From assembly GCA_023416655.1 (NCBI GenBank), contig JAEZHK010000092.1, positions 1 through 29,446 on the forward strand: DNA of 29,446 nt, given 5' to 3'. Shown here piece by piece: positions 8,736 through 16,947 of this stretch; the stretch's first letter is position 1; each line of letters opens with the position of its first letter. The position numbers and the translations under genes were made by a program. Source of the stretch: Bacillota bacterium (lineage in GTDB: Bacteria > Bacillota > Clostridia > Christensenellales > Aristaeellaceae). The notes below the pieces were generated by a model. The model made no database searches, was not told where the DNA came from, and saw nothing but the letters and a program-made list of their open reading frames with translations.

Positions 8736-9559
8736 TAAGAAAGAAGCTCGATCAGGCGCGCGATGAACGCGCGGTAGGGCACGCGCACCCGGCCCATGGT
8801 TTCAAGAACTTCCAGATGTGACAGCGGCTGGTCCAGCACGCCCGCGGCCATGTTGGTCATGCAGGACAGCGCCAGCACCTTGATGCCGCCGTGCCGCGCC
8901 ACAATCGTCTCCGGCACGGTGGACATGCCCACCGCGTCTGCGCCCAGCGTCCGCGCCATGCGGATCTCCGCGGGCGTTTCAAAGGTGGGCCCGGTCAGCC
9001 ACATGTAGACGCCTTCCCGGAGTGTCAGCCCCTGCTCCAGCGCGATGGCCTTTGCCACTTCCCTGAGCGCCGGGTCGTAGGCCTTGCTCATGTCGGGAAA
9101 GCGCGTACCCAGATCGTCGTCGTTGGGGCCGATAAGGGGGTTGTTCGCGGCCAAATTGATGTGGTCGGTGACCAGCATCATGTCGCCCGGCTCAAATCCC
9201 TTGTTGACCGCGCCCGCGGCGTTGGTCAGCACCACGGTTTCGATGCCCAGCGCCTTCATCACGCGGATGGGCAGTGTCACATCCTTGAGCGAATGCCCCT
9301 CGTAGTAGTGGATGCGGCCCGCCATCACGCAGACCTCGCGGCCGCCGATTTTTCCAAAGACCCACTCGCCCGCATGGCCGGGCACGGTGGAGGCGATCAT
9401 CCCGGGCACCTCGGCGTAGGGGATGCGCACCGGGGACTCCATGTCCTCCAGGATCATGTTCCAGCCGGAGCCCAGCACCAGGCCCAGCTTCGGCGTAAAC
9501 GGAACACGTTCACGGATGTAGTTTGCGGCGGTTTGAATCTTCTGTGCGTACTCGGTCAT
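8735..9559 (-). CDS. punA: purine-nucleoside phosphorylase
   Basis: Phosphorolyses (deoxy)guanosine and inosine to free base plus (deoxy)ribose-1-phosphate. 274 residues, the length of the trimeric PNP family. Seen: GSGWN (30-34, phosphate site), HYYEG (84-88), NAAGAVN (113-119), GPTFETPAEIR (190-200), GMSTVPE (211-217), TNMAAG (235-240), all signature motifs of the PunA/human PNP type rather than the hexameric DeoD type. ATG start with GGAGGGG just upstream; 9 nt after deoB, so co-translated. Product ribose-1-P is the substrate of DeoB next door; the base goes to Hpt. The stop codon is the last base triplet of the rod element. Confidence 0.95.
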   Translation of the reverse strand: MTEYAQKIQTAANYIRERVPFTPKLGLVLGSGWNMILEDMESPVRIPYAEVPGMIASTVPGHAGEWVFGKIGGREVCVMAGRIHYYEGHSLKDVTLPIRVMKALGIETVVLTNAAGAVNKGFEPGDMMLVTDHINLAANNPLIGPNDDDLGTRFPDMSKAYDPALREVAKAIALEQGLTLREGVYMWLTGPTFETPAEIRMARTLGADAVGMSTVPETIVARHGGIKVLALSCMTNMAAGVLDQPLSHLEVLETMGRVRVPYRAFIARLIELLS

Positions 9560-9568
9560 ATGCCCCTC

Positions 9569-10738
<1,170 letters not shown>

Positions 10739-10741
10739 GCT

Positions 10742-11491
10742 CTATAACTCCTTTACCCGCGCGAGCTCAGCGAGCCGCCCGATCATTTCGCCGGCGGTCG
10801 GTTTGCCGCGCCTCGCGTCTATTGTATTGCCAAAGAGCTCGTGCTGCCTTTCCATCGCGCTCCCCGACCAAGCGGACTCGATCGCCCTTCGCATCGCGTG
10901 TTCCACGTTGAGTGGGCTGACGTCGTACCTTTTCGCAACCATCGGGTACAACCGGCCGGTCAGCGACTGCATGAGCTTGATGTCCAGCGACAGAAGCATC
11001 GCGGCGGCCGCGAGGTACACGGTGCCCGGAAGCTTCGCGGAGAACCCCAGCGACCAGAGGCAGGTCAAAAACTGATCCTCGGTCAGACCGGTGCGCGGCA
11101 GGCGGCTCTCCACGCTCAGCTCCGCGATCAGATCCGTCAGCGTCTGGGGGCTGAGCGGCTTGCGCAAAACGCCGCACGCGCCCCGCCGAATCGCCAGCTT
11201 CTCGAAAAAACCCATGTCCACCGGGGAGAGCGCGATGACGTAGGGCATCGTGAACAGCGGCAGAAGTCCAATCCTTCGCATCGACTCCAGCGCGTCCCAG
11301 TGCGGCAATACCTGATCGATGATCAGGATGTCCGGCACCGTCTGGTCGATCTTCTGCACCGCGTCCGGACCGTCCCAGCACAACCCTTCGATCATAAGGC
11401 CCGCCGACTGCGCCGCGTCCAGGACCGCGGACGCAGCCAGCTTGTCCGAAAGCGCCAGGACCGTCCGCCTGGGACTAACATTCATTGGCAT
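10742..11491 (-). CDS. spo0A: sporulation master response regulator Spo0A
   Basis: Phosphorelay response regulator that commits the cell to sporulation by binding 0A boxes. 249 residues. The receiver domain keeps the phospho-acceptor Asp59 (LIID-Q-VLPHWD), a Ser in the switch position (VIALSP) and the Lys of LRKP, but the usual Asp-Asp pair of the metal pocket is Ser15-Asp16. The C-terminal half is a clear Spo0A_C domain: GFSAKLPGTVYL, SLTGRLYPMVAKRY, VEHAMRRAIESAW and LFGNTIDARRGKPT. ATG 11491 is the annotated start; ATG 11485 has better spacing (9 nt) from GGAAG and leaves a longer leader behind the sigma-H promoter. The spoIVB-spo0A order is conserved in Bacillus and clostridia and supports the call. 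Confidence 0.93.
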   Translation of the reverse strand: MPMNVSPRRTVLALSDKLAASAVLDAAQSAGLMIEGLCWDGPDAVQKIDQTVPDILIIDQVLPHWDALESMRRIGLLPLFTMPYVIALSPVDMGFFEKLAIRRGACGVLRKPLSPQTLTDLIAELSVESRLPRTGLTEDQFLTCLWSLGFSAKLPGTVYLAAAAMLLSLDIKLMQSLTGRLYPMVAKRYDVSPLNVEHAMRRAIESAWSGSAMERQHELFGNTIDARRGKPTAGEMIGRLAELARVKEL

Positions 11492-11505
11492 TCACTTCCG
11501 GTACG

Positions 11506-11535
11506 TTATTCGCCGCCCCCCGCGTAAAATCCTCT
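11506..11535 (-). promoter_or_regulatory. sigma-H promoter of spo0A
   Basis: Minus strand: AGAGGATTT (11527-11535), 12 bp, GGCGAATAA (11506-11514). Both halves match the Bacillus sigma-H consensus RnAGGAwWW-N11/12-RnnGAATww at every defined position. Predicted start near 11502. In B. subtilis the inducible spo0A promoter is sigma-H dependent, so location and match agree. No 0A box was recognised beside it. Confidence 0.8.
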
Positions 11536-11557
11536 CATTCCTTCATAAGTACACGCA

Positions 11558-12820
11558 TTATTCACATTCCTTCAGCATCCATTCGGCATAAACCGCATAC
11601 CCCAGCTGCGTGTCGTCGATGTATACATGAGTGACCACGCCCGCCAGTTTGCCGTTTTGCAGGATCGGCGAACCGCTCATGCCCTGCACAATGCCGCCCG
11701 TCCGCTTCAGGAGTTCCGGGTCCGTAATCTTGATGACCATGCTGCGCTGCCCCGGCTCATTCTGGCTGAAGAGCTTGGTGATCTCGCAGTCGTAGGACTT
11801 TACGCCCTGGTCGTCAATGGTGGTGAGCAGCGTCGCCGGCCCCGTGACCAGTTCGGTATGTGACGCGACCGGCACACCCTCGGGGTACAAAGCGTTGCTG
11901 AGGGACCGGTTCAGCTTGCCATAGATGCCGCGCTGGGTGTTTTTTGTCAGCGGGCCCAATTCCTTTTCGTCGTTCATGAAATCGCCCATCAATTCGCCCG
12001 GGCGCCCGTCTTGGGACCTTAGGATGTCCACGACGCGGCTTTCATAAATCGCGCCCTCGCCCACCGTGAGCATGGAGCCGGTGTCCACGTCGGTGATCGC
12101 ATGCCCCAGCGCGCCATACATGCCGGACTTCGGATCATAAAACGAAAGGGTCCCGACGCCCGCAGTACTGTCCCGGACCCAAATGCCCAGCCGGTACGCG
12201 CCATCTTCACCGTCCCGGACAGGCTTGACCGGGACGCTCAGTTTTTCGTCACCCCTCAGCACCTGAAGCTTGGCCTCGTCGCCGTCCTTGATCAGATCGG
12301 ACAGGTGCTGCGCGCTCGTGATCGCGGTGCTGCCCACGGCCAGGATCCTATCGCCCGCGCGGATGCCCGCCTTGCGGGCCGGGCTGACCGTCTGCCCGAT
12401 GTCGGAAGCCCCCACCACCAGGACTCCGGCCATTTCAAGCGCCACGCCGATGGCCTGCCCGCCAGGGACGACCAGCCGCGTCGGCTGCACGTTGACGTTG
12501 ACGCGCTTGACCGGCACGCCAAGGAAGCTGACCACCAAATGCGCATCGCCGGCATTTTCGCCGGTCAGCGTGACGCGGTCTCCATCCGCGTCCAAAAGGC
12601 GCTCGTCCGTCGAGGACAGAACCTCCTCGCCGCTCTCCTCAATGGACAGCGCCATCGGTTGGAGAAGTTCGAGCTTGGTCGATTCTCCTTTCGTCAGGCG
12701 GATCGCGTCGGGAAGCGCCGAGAGCTTTTGAGCCTGCGGAGACAGCGCCCCCGCCAGCACCAGGAGCGACAGTATCCAGCCAAACGAGCGCCGGATTGCC
12801 TGTTTTTTCCAACCATCCAT
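11558..12820 (-). CDS. spoIVB: SpoIVB serine peptidase
   Basis: Forespore-secreted serine peptidase of family S55 that triggers pro-sigma-K processing in the mother cell in Bacillus. 420 residues. N-terminal signal/anchor (about 12-28), a basal domain, a PDZ domain (about 120-200, with ARKAGIRAGDRILAVGS), and the peptidase domain with His240 in ALGHAITDVDTG and the GMSGSP serine motif (381-385). ATG start with AAGGAGG about 8 nt upstream. Stop to spo0A start is 66 nt, containing the spo0A promoter. A forespore-type promoter lies upstream. Presence implies a Bacillus-like engulfment checkpoint; the partners SpoIVFA/FB are not in this window. Confidence 0.95.
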   Translation of the reverse strand: MDGWKKQAIRRSFGWILSLLVLAGALSPQAQKLSALPDAIRLTKGESTKLELLQPMALSIEESGEEVLSSTDERLLDADGDRVTLTGENAGDAHLVVSFLGVPVKRVNVNVQPTRLVVPGGQAIGVALEMAGVLVVGASDIGQTVSPARKAGIRAGDRILAVGSTAITSAQHLSDLIKDGDEAKLQVLRGDEKLSVPVKPVRDGEDGAYRLGIWVRDSTAGVGTLSFYDPKSGMYGALGHAITDVDTGSMLTVGEGAIYESRVVDILRSQDGRPGELMGDFMNDEKELGPLTKNTQRGIYGKLNRSLSNALYPEGVPVASHTELVTGPATLLTTIDDQGVKSYDCEITKLFSQNEPGQRSMVIKITDPELLKRTGGIVQGMSGSPILQNGKLAGVVTHVYIDDTQLGYAVYAEWMLKECE

Positions 12821-12851
12821 GCGTTTTGACCTCCTTCAAAGCATCCCGGCA

Positions 12852-12881
12852 TAAATTCTCCGCCCGGCGCAAAGGCTATGC
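12852..12881 (-). promoter_or_regulatory. forespore (sigma-F/sigma-G) promoter of spoIVB
   Basis: Minus strand: GCATA (12877-12881), 15 bp, GGAGAATTTA (12852-12861). This fits sigma-F (GYWTA-N15-GGnRAnAHTR) at all but one defined position, and read with an 18-bp spacer it gives GAATTTA, 5/7 of the sigma-G -10. spoIVB is a sigma-F/sigma-G gene in B. subtilis. Start predicted about 25 nt upstream of the ATG. Confidence 0.65.
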
Positions 12882-13078
12882 TGGTAAGATTATTGCCCGG
12901 AATGCGCGCCATTTCAAAGTCTTTCGCACGAAACAAGCATCGGCGTCGGCGGCACGCTTTATTCCGTACCCGAACTTCCGTCGCGCGCCTTACGATCGGA
13001 AAGTGCCGGTCGTTCGCTGGCAGCTTCGCTCGCCGCTCCCAGACATTTCAAGTTAACATACCGCGGTACATTTTTATA
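12882..13078. other. gene-free gap between spoIVB and tRNA-Pro
   Basis: The 301-nt gap 12821-13121 holds the two promoters listed at its ends. The middle contains no supported gene; a 10-bp palindrome TACCGCGGTA (13059-13068) and a GCT-rich CGTTCGCTGGCAGCTTCGCTCG stretch are the only structure noticed. Confidence 0.5.
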
Positions 13079-13107
13079 TTGACAAGAGGGCCGGAACATG
13101 CTAAAAT
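13079..13107 (+). promoter_or_regulatory. consensus promoter of tRNA-Pro
   Basis: TTGACA (13079-13084, 6/6), 17-bp spacer, TAAAAT (13102-13107, 5/6). Predicted start near 13114, 8 nt before the mature tRNA 5' end. Confidence 0.88.
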
Positions 13108-13121
13108 ATACGACGTTGCAT

Positions 13122-13198
13122 CTGGGTGTGGCGCAGCTTGGTAGCGTGCTTGAATGGGGTTCAAGAGGCCGGAGGTTCAAATCCTCTCACCCAGACCA
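13122..13198 (+). tRNA. tRNA-Pro (anticodon GGG)
   Basis: 77-nt cloverleaf with encoded CCA (13196-13198). Acceptor CTGGGTG/CACCCAG is perfect; D arm GCGC AGCTTGGTA GCGT; anticodon stem CTTGA/TCAAG; loop ATGGGGT with anticodon GGG at 13156-13158 and G37; T arm GGAGG TTCAAAT CCTCT. Layout matches bacterial tRNA-Pro closely. The loop has A32 and U38, which could pair and narrow the loop. It reads CCC and, by wobble, CCU. Confidence 0.96.
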
Positions 13199-13202
13199 AT
13201 CA

Positions 13203-13238
13203 AAAAGCCCTTGAAACATTGCGTGTTCAAGGGCTTTT
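13203..13238 (+). terminator. terminator of tRNA-Pro
   Basis: 13-bp perfect stem AAAAGCCCTTGAA (13203-13215) / TTCAAGGGCTTTT (13226-13238) with a 10-nt loop, 4 nt after the tRNA CCA, ending in TTTT. Confidence 0.85.
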
Positions 13239-13341
13239 CGCTACATTTCTGCCTACTTCACAGGCGGCAATTGATCAGGTGTGCGGAAGAATATTGGTTT
13301 GCTTCGCAGTCATTGAGCGCGTTCGTGCAGGAGCGATGGGT

Positions 13342-13602
13342 ATGAAGCGGTATGAGTTTGACGCGGTGCTCATGAAGGTGTCGGACATCGACGGCGCATA
13401 CGTGGAATTCCCATACGACGTCCGGGCGGAGTTCGGCAAAGGCCGGGCCAAGGTGCACGCCACGTTCGACGGCTTGCCCTACGATGGCAGCCTGGTCCGG
13501 ATGGGCACGCCCGGCCACATCATCGGCGTCCGGAAGGACATCCGGAGCGCGATCGGTAAGCAGCCGGGGGACGTCGTCCGGGTCACAATCGAGGAAGTCT
13601 GA
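13342..13602 (+). CDS. DUF1905 domain-containing small protein
   Basis: 86 residues, nearly all DUF1905: starts KRYEFDAVLMKV, then GAYVEFPYDVRAEFGKGRAKVHATFDG, LVRMGTPGHIIGVRKDIRSAIGKQPGDVVRVTIEEV. This fold is a small beta-barrel found alone or fused to YdeI/OmdA-like domains; no biochemical role is established. The frame is open back through the tRNA, but ATG 13342 is the start because AGGAG ends 8 nt upstream; ATG 13336 is too close to that site. Sits alone between tRNA-Pro and the convergent regulator gene; no clear promoter was seen in the 100 nt before it, so read-through from the tRNA promoter cannot be excluded. Confidence 0.85.
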   Translation: MKRYEFDAVLMKVSDIDGAYVEFPYDVRAEFGKGRAKVHATFDGLPYDGSLVRMGTPGHIIGVRKDIRSAIGKQPGDVVRVTIEEV

Positions 13603-13624
13603 GACTAGAAGACATTAAGCAAGA

Positions 13625-13655
13625 AAAGCCCGGACGGTTCAGCCGCCGGGCCTTT
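13625..13655. terminator. bidirectional terminator between convergent genes
   Basis: GCCCGG (13628-13633) pairs with CCGGGC (13646-13651); flanking AAAA/CTTT give U-rich tails on both strands (TTTTCTT in the minus direction, CTTTCC in the plus). Serves both the DUF1905 gene and the MocR-type gene. Confidence 0.65.
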
Positions 13656-13682
13656 CCATGCAGGGTTTTGATCAGATTTCGC

Positions 13683-15089
13683 TTAATGGTCCTTTTCCAT
13701 AGGGTTCAGTTCCCGGACAGCATCCGCCAGCAGCCCTACGGTGGCATCCATCCGTTCCGGCTCCAGATGCCCATAGCCCAGTACGAGTTTGCCGCGGTGC
13801 GCGCCTTTCGCGATGCAGTGCCTCTCCAGCGGGGTAACCGAGACGCCGCGCTGCCTGCACGCTTCGGCAAACGCTTCGCCAAAGTCCATGCCGGGAAAAT
13901 CGATGGCGATGTGCAGCCCTGCCGCGTCGCCGCACGCAGTCCATACATCCCCGAAATGCCGCTTCATCGCCTCGAGGAGCGCCTGCCGCCTCTGCCCGTA
14001 CAGCTTCCGCATCTTGATCAGGTGCCTGTCCAGCTTGCGCGTTCGCAGAAGCTCCTCCAGCGCTGCCTGCTCGAACGGCGGGTTCTGCACGTCCGTATGG
14101 GTGCGCAGCGCGCGCCACTCGCTTTGCAGCCGCTCCGGCAGGATCGCGTAGCCGATCCGAAGCGCCGGAAAGAGCACCTTGCTGAACGTCCCGACGTAGA
14201 TGACGCGCTGCGGGTCCATCGCGTGCAGCGGCGCGACGGGGTCGCCCGCGTACCGGAATTCGCTGTCGTAGTCGTCCTCGATGACGTACAGGTCGTTTTC
14301 CTGCGCGAAGCGGATCAGCGCAGCCCGCCTGGGCGCGGGCAATATGCCGCCCAGCGGGAACTGGTGCGAGGGCGTCACGTAGACCGCGCCAGCGTTCGTC
14401 CCGGCTTTCAGGCATTCCGTCCGCATGCCCTGCCCGTCCGCCGGGACGGGAATCACCGCGCAGCCCCTCCTCAGGAAGGTCTCCAGCATGTTGGCGTTGC
14501 AGGGATCTTCAAACAGCACCGGCCTCGCGCCCGAGCAGAGGAGGTCCGCCAGCACGTGCAGCGCGTGGGTCGCCCCGGCGGTGATGAAGATATCATCCGG
14601 CGGCGCTTGAAGCCCGCGGCTCCTCAGAAGCCAGGCGGAGATCTCCGCCCTCAACCCCGGAAGCCCCTCCGGCCCCCCGTACCCGTACCGCTTCAGCGGC
14701 AGTGATTCCGCCGCTCTGCCCAGGCACTGACGCCACAGAAACAGCGGAAACTGGTTCAGGTCCGGCTGACCGGTCCTAAAGTCGGCTTTCACCTCCGGAC
14801 GCGGCGTTCTGGCCCTGGGCTTCGGGATGGGCTGGCGCACGACGCACAGCCCATCCGCCACCCGCGTGGGCGCGCCCTGGCTGCTCAGCACATACCCTTC
14901 GCAGGTCAGCATTTCATAGGCTTCTACCGCCGTGCTGCGGGAGACGTTCAGCGCCTTCGATAGCTCCCGCGTGGAGGGCAGCGCTTCGCCCGCCGCGATT
15001 TGTCCGCACAGAATGCGGTCCCGGAGCGCCTCGTACACCTGCCGCTTCAGCGGCGGGCCGCCCGCCCGGTCGAGTTCGATCCCCCACAT
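13683..15089 (-). CDS. MocR/PdxR/GabR family PLP-dependent transcription regulator
   Basis: 468 residues. N-terminal GntR-type winged helix (about 10-75: PLKRQVYEALRDRI, LPSTRELSKALNVSRSTAVEAYE) fused to an aminotransferase class I-like domain. The PLP site is intact: ITAGATHAL, IEDDYDSEFRY with the cofactor aspartate, and the Schiff-base lysine at about 304 in GTFSKVLFPALRIGY. Such proteins sense PLP or a PLP-bound amino acid and control vitamin B6, GABA or amino-acid genes. ATG 15089 is chosen (GGAGG 5 nt upstream) over an in-frame TTG at 15101. Divergent from an EamA exporter gene across a region with repeated ACTGGT sites, so it probably regulates that transporter and itself. Ligand unknown. 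Confidence 0.92.
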   Translation of the reverse strand: MWGIELDRAGGPPLKRQVYEALRDRILCGQIAAGEALPSTRELSKALNVSRSTAVEAYEMLTCEGYVLSSQGAPTRVADGLCVVRQPIPKPRARTPRPEVKADFRTGQPDLNQFPLFLWRQCLGRAAESLPLKRYGYGGPEGLPGLRAEISAWLLRSRGLQAPPDDIFITAGATHALHVLADLLCSGARPVLFEDPCNANMLETFLRRGCAVIPVPADGQGMRTECLKAGTNAGAVYVTPSHQFPLGGILPAPRRAALIRFAQENDLYVIEDDYDSEFRYAGDPVAPLHAMDPQRVIYVGTFSKVLFPALRIGYAILPERLQSEWRALRTHTDVQNPPFEQAALEELLRTRKLDRHLIKMRKLYGQRRQALLEAMKRHFGDVWTACGDAAGLHIAIDFPGMDFGEAFAEACRQRGVSVTPLERHCIAKGAHRGKLVLGYGHLEPERMDATVGLLADAVRELNPMEKDH

Positions 15090-15099
15090 ACGCGCCTCC

Positions 15100-15149
15100 A
15101 ACTGGTCTTGTCAAACTGCCTTTGAACTGGTTATTTACCCAGACCAGTC
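15100..15149. promoter_or_regulatory. candidate operator: repeated ACTGGT(C/T) sites
   Basis: ACTGGTC at 15101-15107, ACTGGTT at 15126-15132 (direct repeats, 25 bp apart), and the inverse GACCAGT at 15142-15148. MocR-type regulators bind direct repeats in their own divergent promoter regions. The third site lies between the -35 and -10 of the exporter promoter, the first two in the leader of the regulator's own transcript. Confidence 0.5.
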
Positions 15150-15162
15150 CTTCGGGTATGAT
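15134..15162 (+). promoter_or_regulatory. promoter of the EamA exporter
   Basis: TTTACC (15134-15139), 17 bp, TATGAT (15157-15162). Predicted start near 15169, leader about 40 nt. Confidence 0.55.
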
Positions 15163-15188
15163 TATACCACGCCTCAGACGGAACGCAA
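15161..15188 (-). promoter_or_regulatory. promoter of the MocR-type regulator
   Basis: Minus strand: TTGCGT (15183-15188), 16 bp, TATAAT (15161-15166, 6/6) preceded by TGG (extended -10). Its -10 overlaps the -10 of the opposite exporter promoter by 2 bp. Leader about 65 nt, spanning the operator sites. Confidence 0.6.
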
Positions 15189-15208
15189 GCCATCGGGAGG
15201 AAAATCAT

Positions 15209-16165
15209 TTGAACGGTTTGAAAGGTCCCGCCTCGCTGTTCCTGGCGTTTTTTCTGGCCGGGACCAGCGTAGTGGCCGCGCGGTTTGTCGCGGGAAAGCT
15301 TGGGACGTTTACGATCACCGCCGTCAGCCTTTTCCTGGCCCTCGTCGTTCTGATCCCGGTGTGCGGCAAAAGGCTCTTCGCCGCCCTTCGCGGGATGAAA
15401 GCGGCGGATTGCTTCCGGCTCTTTGGGCAGGCGCTGTTTGGGATCTTCCTGTTCCGGCTGTTTCTCCTGACGGGCCTTACACACACCTCCTCCGTCGAGG
15501 CTGGCATCCTGACCGGCGCGACGCCCGCCATCACGGCAATCCTGGCCACGGCCGTCCTGAAGGAAGCGCCCGACATTCGGAAAGTGTCGGGAATCCTATT
15601 GACCGTGCTCGGCGTGCTTCTGATTCAGGGACTTTTAAGCGCCGGGTCCGGTTTTACTCCGGATCACCTGCCGGGAAACGCCCTGGTGTTGTGCGCGGCG
15701 GGGTGCGAGTCTGCCTTCAACGTCCTGTCCCGTTTCTCCGCCGCGCCGGGCAGGCGCGAACCCGTCCATCCGCTCGTACAGACGGCGCTGGTGTCGGCGG
15801 TCGCGCTGGCGCTCTCCATCGTTCCCGCGCTCTATGAAAGCCCCGTCAGCCGCCTGGCCGCGATCGGCGCGCGGGAATGGGTGGCCCTCGCATGGTACGG
15901 CGTGTTTGTCACCGCGCTGGCCTTTGTCTTCTGGTACGCGGGGATTAAGCGGTCGAGCGCGTTCACGGCGGCGGCTTTTTCCGGCATGATGCCGTTTTCG
16001 TCGCTGATCCTGTCCGTCCTCGTTTTGGGCGAACAGGCGAACCCGAGGCAATGGTTGGGCGGGCTGATGGTCGTTTCCGGCATGGTCCTGATCGGGATCG
16101 GCGGCCGCCGCATGGATGCGGATTTGAAAGGAGATGCGGCAAAATGCGTTCAGACCAGATCATGA
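15209..16165 (+). CDS. EamA/DMT family transporter, probable amino acid or metabolite exporter
   Basis: Drug/metabolite superfamily permease of 318 residues with about ten hydrophobic segments in two EamA repeats. The first repeat ends around residue 145 (GILLTVLGVLLIQ); the second includes LAFVFWYAGIKRSSAFTAAAFSGMMPFSSLILSVLVLGE and ends RQWLGGLMVVSGMVLIG, the usual EamA signature. Start is TTG 15209, with GGGAGG 8 nt upstream; the frame extends upstream to an ATG at 15122 but that lies ahead of the promoter. The last 22 nt overlap the start of the B3/4-domain gene, implying coupling. Divergently paired with a MocR-type regulator, an arrangement common for amino-acid exporters. The substrate is unknown. 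Confidence 0.88.
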   Translation: MNGLKGPASLFLAFFLAGTSVVAARFVAGKLGTFTITAVSLFLALVVLIPVCGKRLFAALRGMKAADCFRLFGQALFGIFLFRLFLLTGLTHTSSVEAGILTGATPAITAILATAVLKEAPDIRKVSGILLTVLGVLLIQGLLSAGSGFTPDHLPGNALVLCAAGCESAFNVLSRFSAAPGRREPVHPLVQTALVSAVALALSIVPALYESPVSRLAAIGAREWVALAWYGVFVTALAFVFWYAGIKRSSAFTAAAFSGMMPFSSLILSVLVLGEQANPRQWLGGLMVVSGMVLIGIGGRRMDADLKGDAAKCVQTRS

Positions 16166-16836
16166 CTCGGGGCTATGCCATCGGTCTTCTCATCGTGGAC
16201 GCTTTCGCGGGCTTTCAGGAGGAACGCTTGAAAGCGACAAAGATTCAAATCGAAAGAGAGCTCCGGGAAAAATACGGCCAATTTACCCGGGATGCGCTGA
16301 AGGAACTCGAAGGATTGCGCCCCTATGTGGCGTATTACAAGGCGTTCGGGTATACGTATCATGTACTGTTGCAGCTGGAGTCGGTCGCACGGGAAAAGGC
16401 GATCCCGGGCGCGCTGCCCCCGGTTTCGGCGATGTTCATGGCCGAACTGAAAAACGGGATCCTGACAGCCGGGCACGATCTGGACGCGGTCCGGCTCCCA
16501 ATCCGGTCGATGGTTTCGAACGGCGCCGAGGGCTACACCGCGCTGGGCCGCAAGGACGTAACCTGCGTCTCAGGAGATCATTTCATCGCAGACCAGGAGG
16601 GCATCCTCTCCAGCATGCTCCGGGGGCCCGACCAACGCACCGCGATAACCGGGCAGACGAGACGCTTCCTCTACACGGCTTACGCCCCGGACGGGGTGTC
16701 CGAAGAAGCGCTCCGCAAGCACCTGATGGACATCGAATCGCTCCTCCGTCCAGACGCCCATGATTCCCCGTGCTATATAAAGGTCATCCGGGCGGAGGCT
16801 GCGGAGACCCCGCTTCTGGATGCCGGGGAAATCTGA
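16144..16836 (+). CDS. B3/4 domain protein (stand-alone tRNA-editing-like domain)
   Basis: 230 residues. Resembles free-standing proteins of the B3/B4 domain, which in the phenylalanyl-tRNA synthetase beta subunit forms the editing site for Tyr-tRNA-Phe. Seen: RDALKELEGLRPYVAYYKAFG, LPPVSAMFMAELKNGILTAGHDLDAV, and the C-terminal DQEGILSSMLRGPDQRTAITGQTRRFLYTAYAPDG, the region where these proteins recognise their ligand. Start ATG 16144 has AAAGGAG about 10 nt upstream and overlaps the exporter by 22 nt; the frame is open further upstream without a site. Co-expression with an amino-acid-type exporter and a PLP regulator suggests a role with a specific amino acid or analogue, which is inference. 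The exact activity of stand-alone B3/4 proteins is unsettled. Confidence 0.75.
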   Translation: MRSDQIMTRGYAIGLLIVDAFAGFQEERLKATKIQIERELREKYGQFTRDALKELEGLRPYVAYYKAFGYTYHVLLQLESVAREKAIPGALPPVSAMFMAELKNGILTAGHDLDAVRLPIRSMVSNGAEGYTALGRKDVTCVSGDHFIADQEGILSSMLRGPDQRTAITGQTRRFLYTAYAPDGVSEEALRKHLMDIESLLRPDAHDSPCYIKVIRAEAAETPLLDAGEI

Positions 16837-16895
16837 AGTTTGACGAATGATACCACAGACGCTCATCGAAAAGGCCACCAATGTATTCTGTCAAT

Positions 16896-16924
16896 GAAGC
16901 ACCCGAGAACCTCTCGGGCGCTTC
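16896..16924. terminator. hairpin between convergent B3/4 and SDR genes
   Basis: GAAGC-A-CCCGAGA, ACC loop, TCTCGGG-C-GCTTC: 5 bp, one A/C mismatch, 7 bp. No long U-run on either strand (ATTGAC in the minus direction), so terminator function is probable from position rather than from the tail. Confidence 0.5.
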
Positions 16925-16947
16925 GTGCATGGATGGGCAAATTCTTT

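Noticed and set aside
13122..13198. tRNA-Pro as an integration site for a genomic island
   Set aside because: No integrase, no repeated tRNA 3' end downstream, and neighbouring genes look native.
12300..13650. 0A boxes (TGTCGAA-type) near spoIVB/spo0A
   Set aside because: No convincing match was found in the upstream regions.
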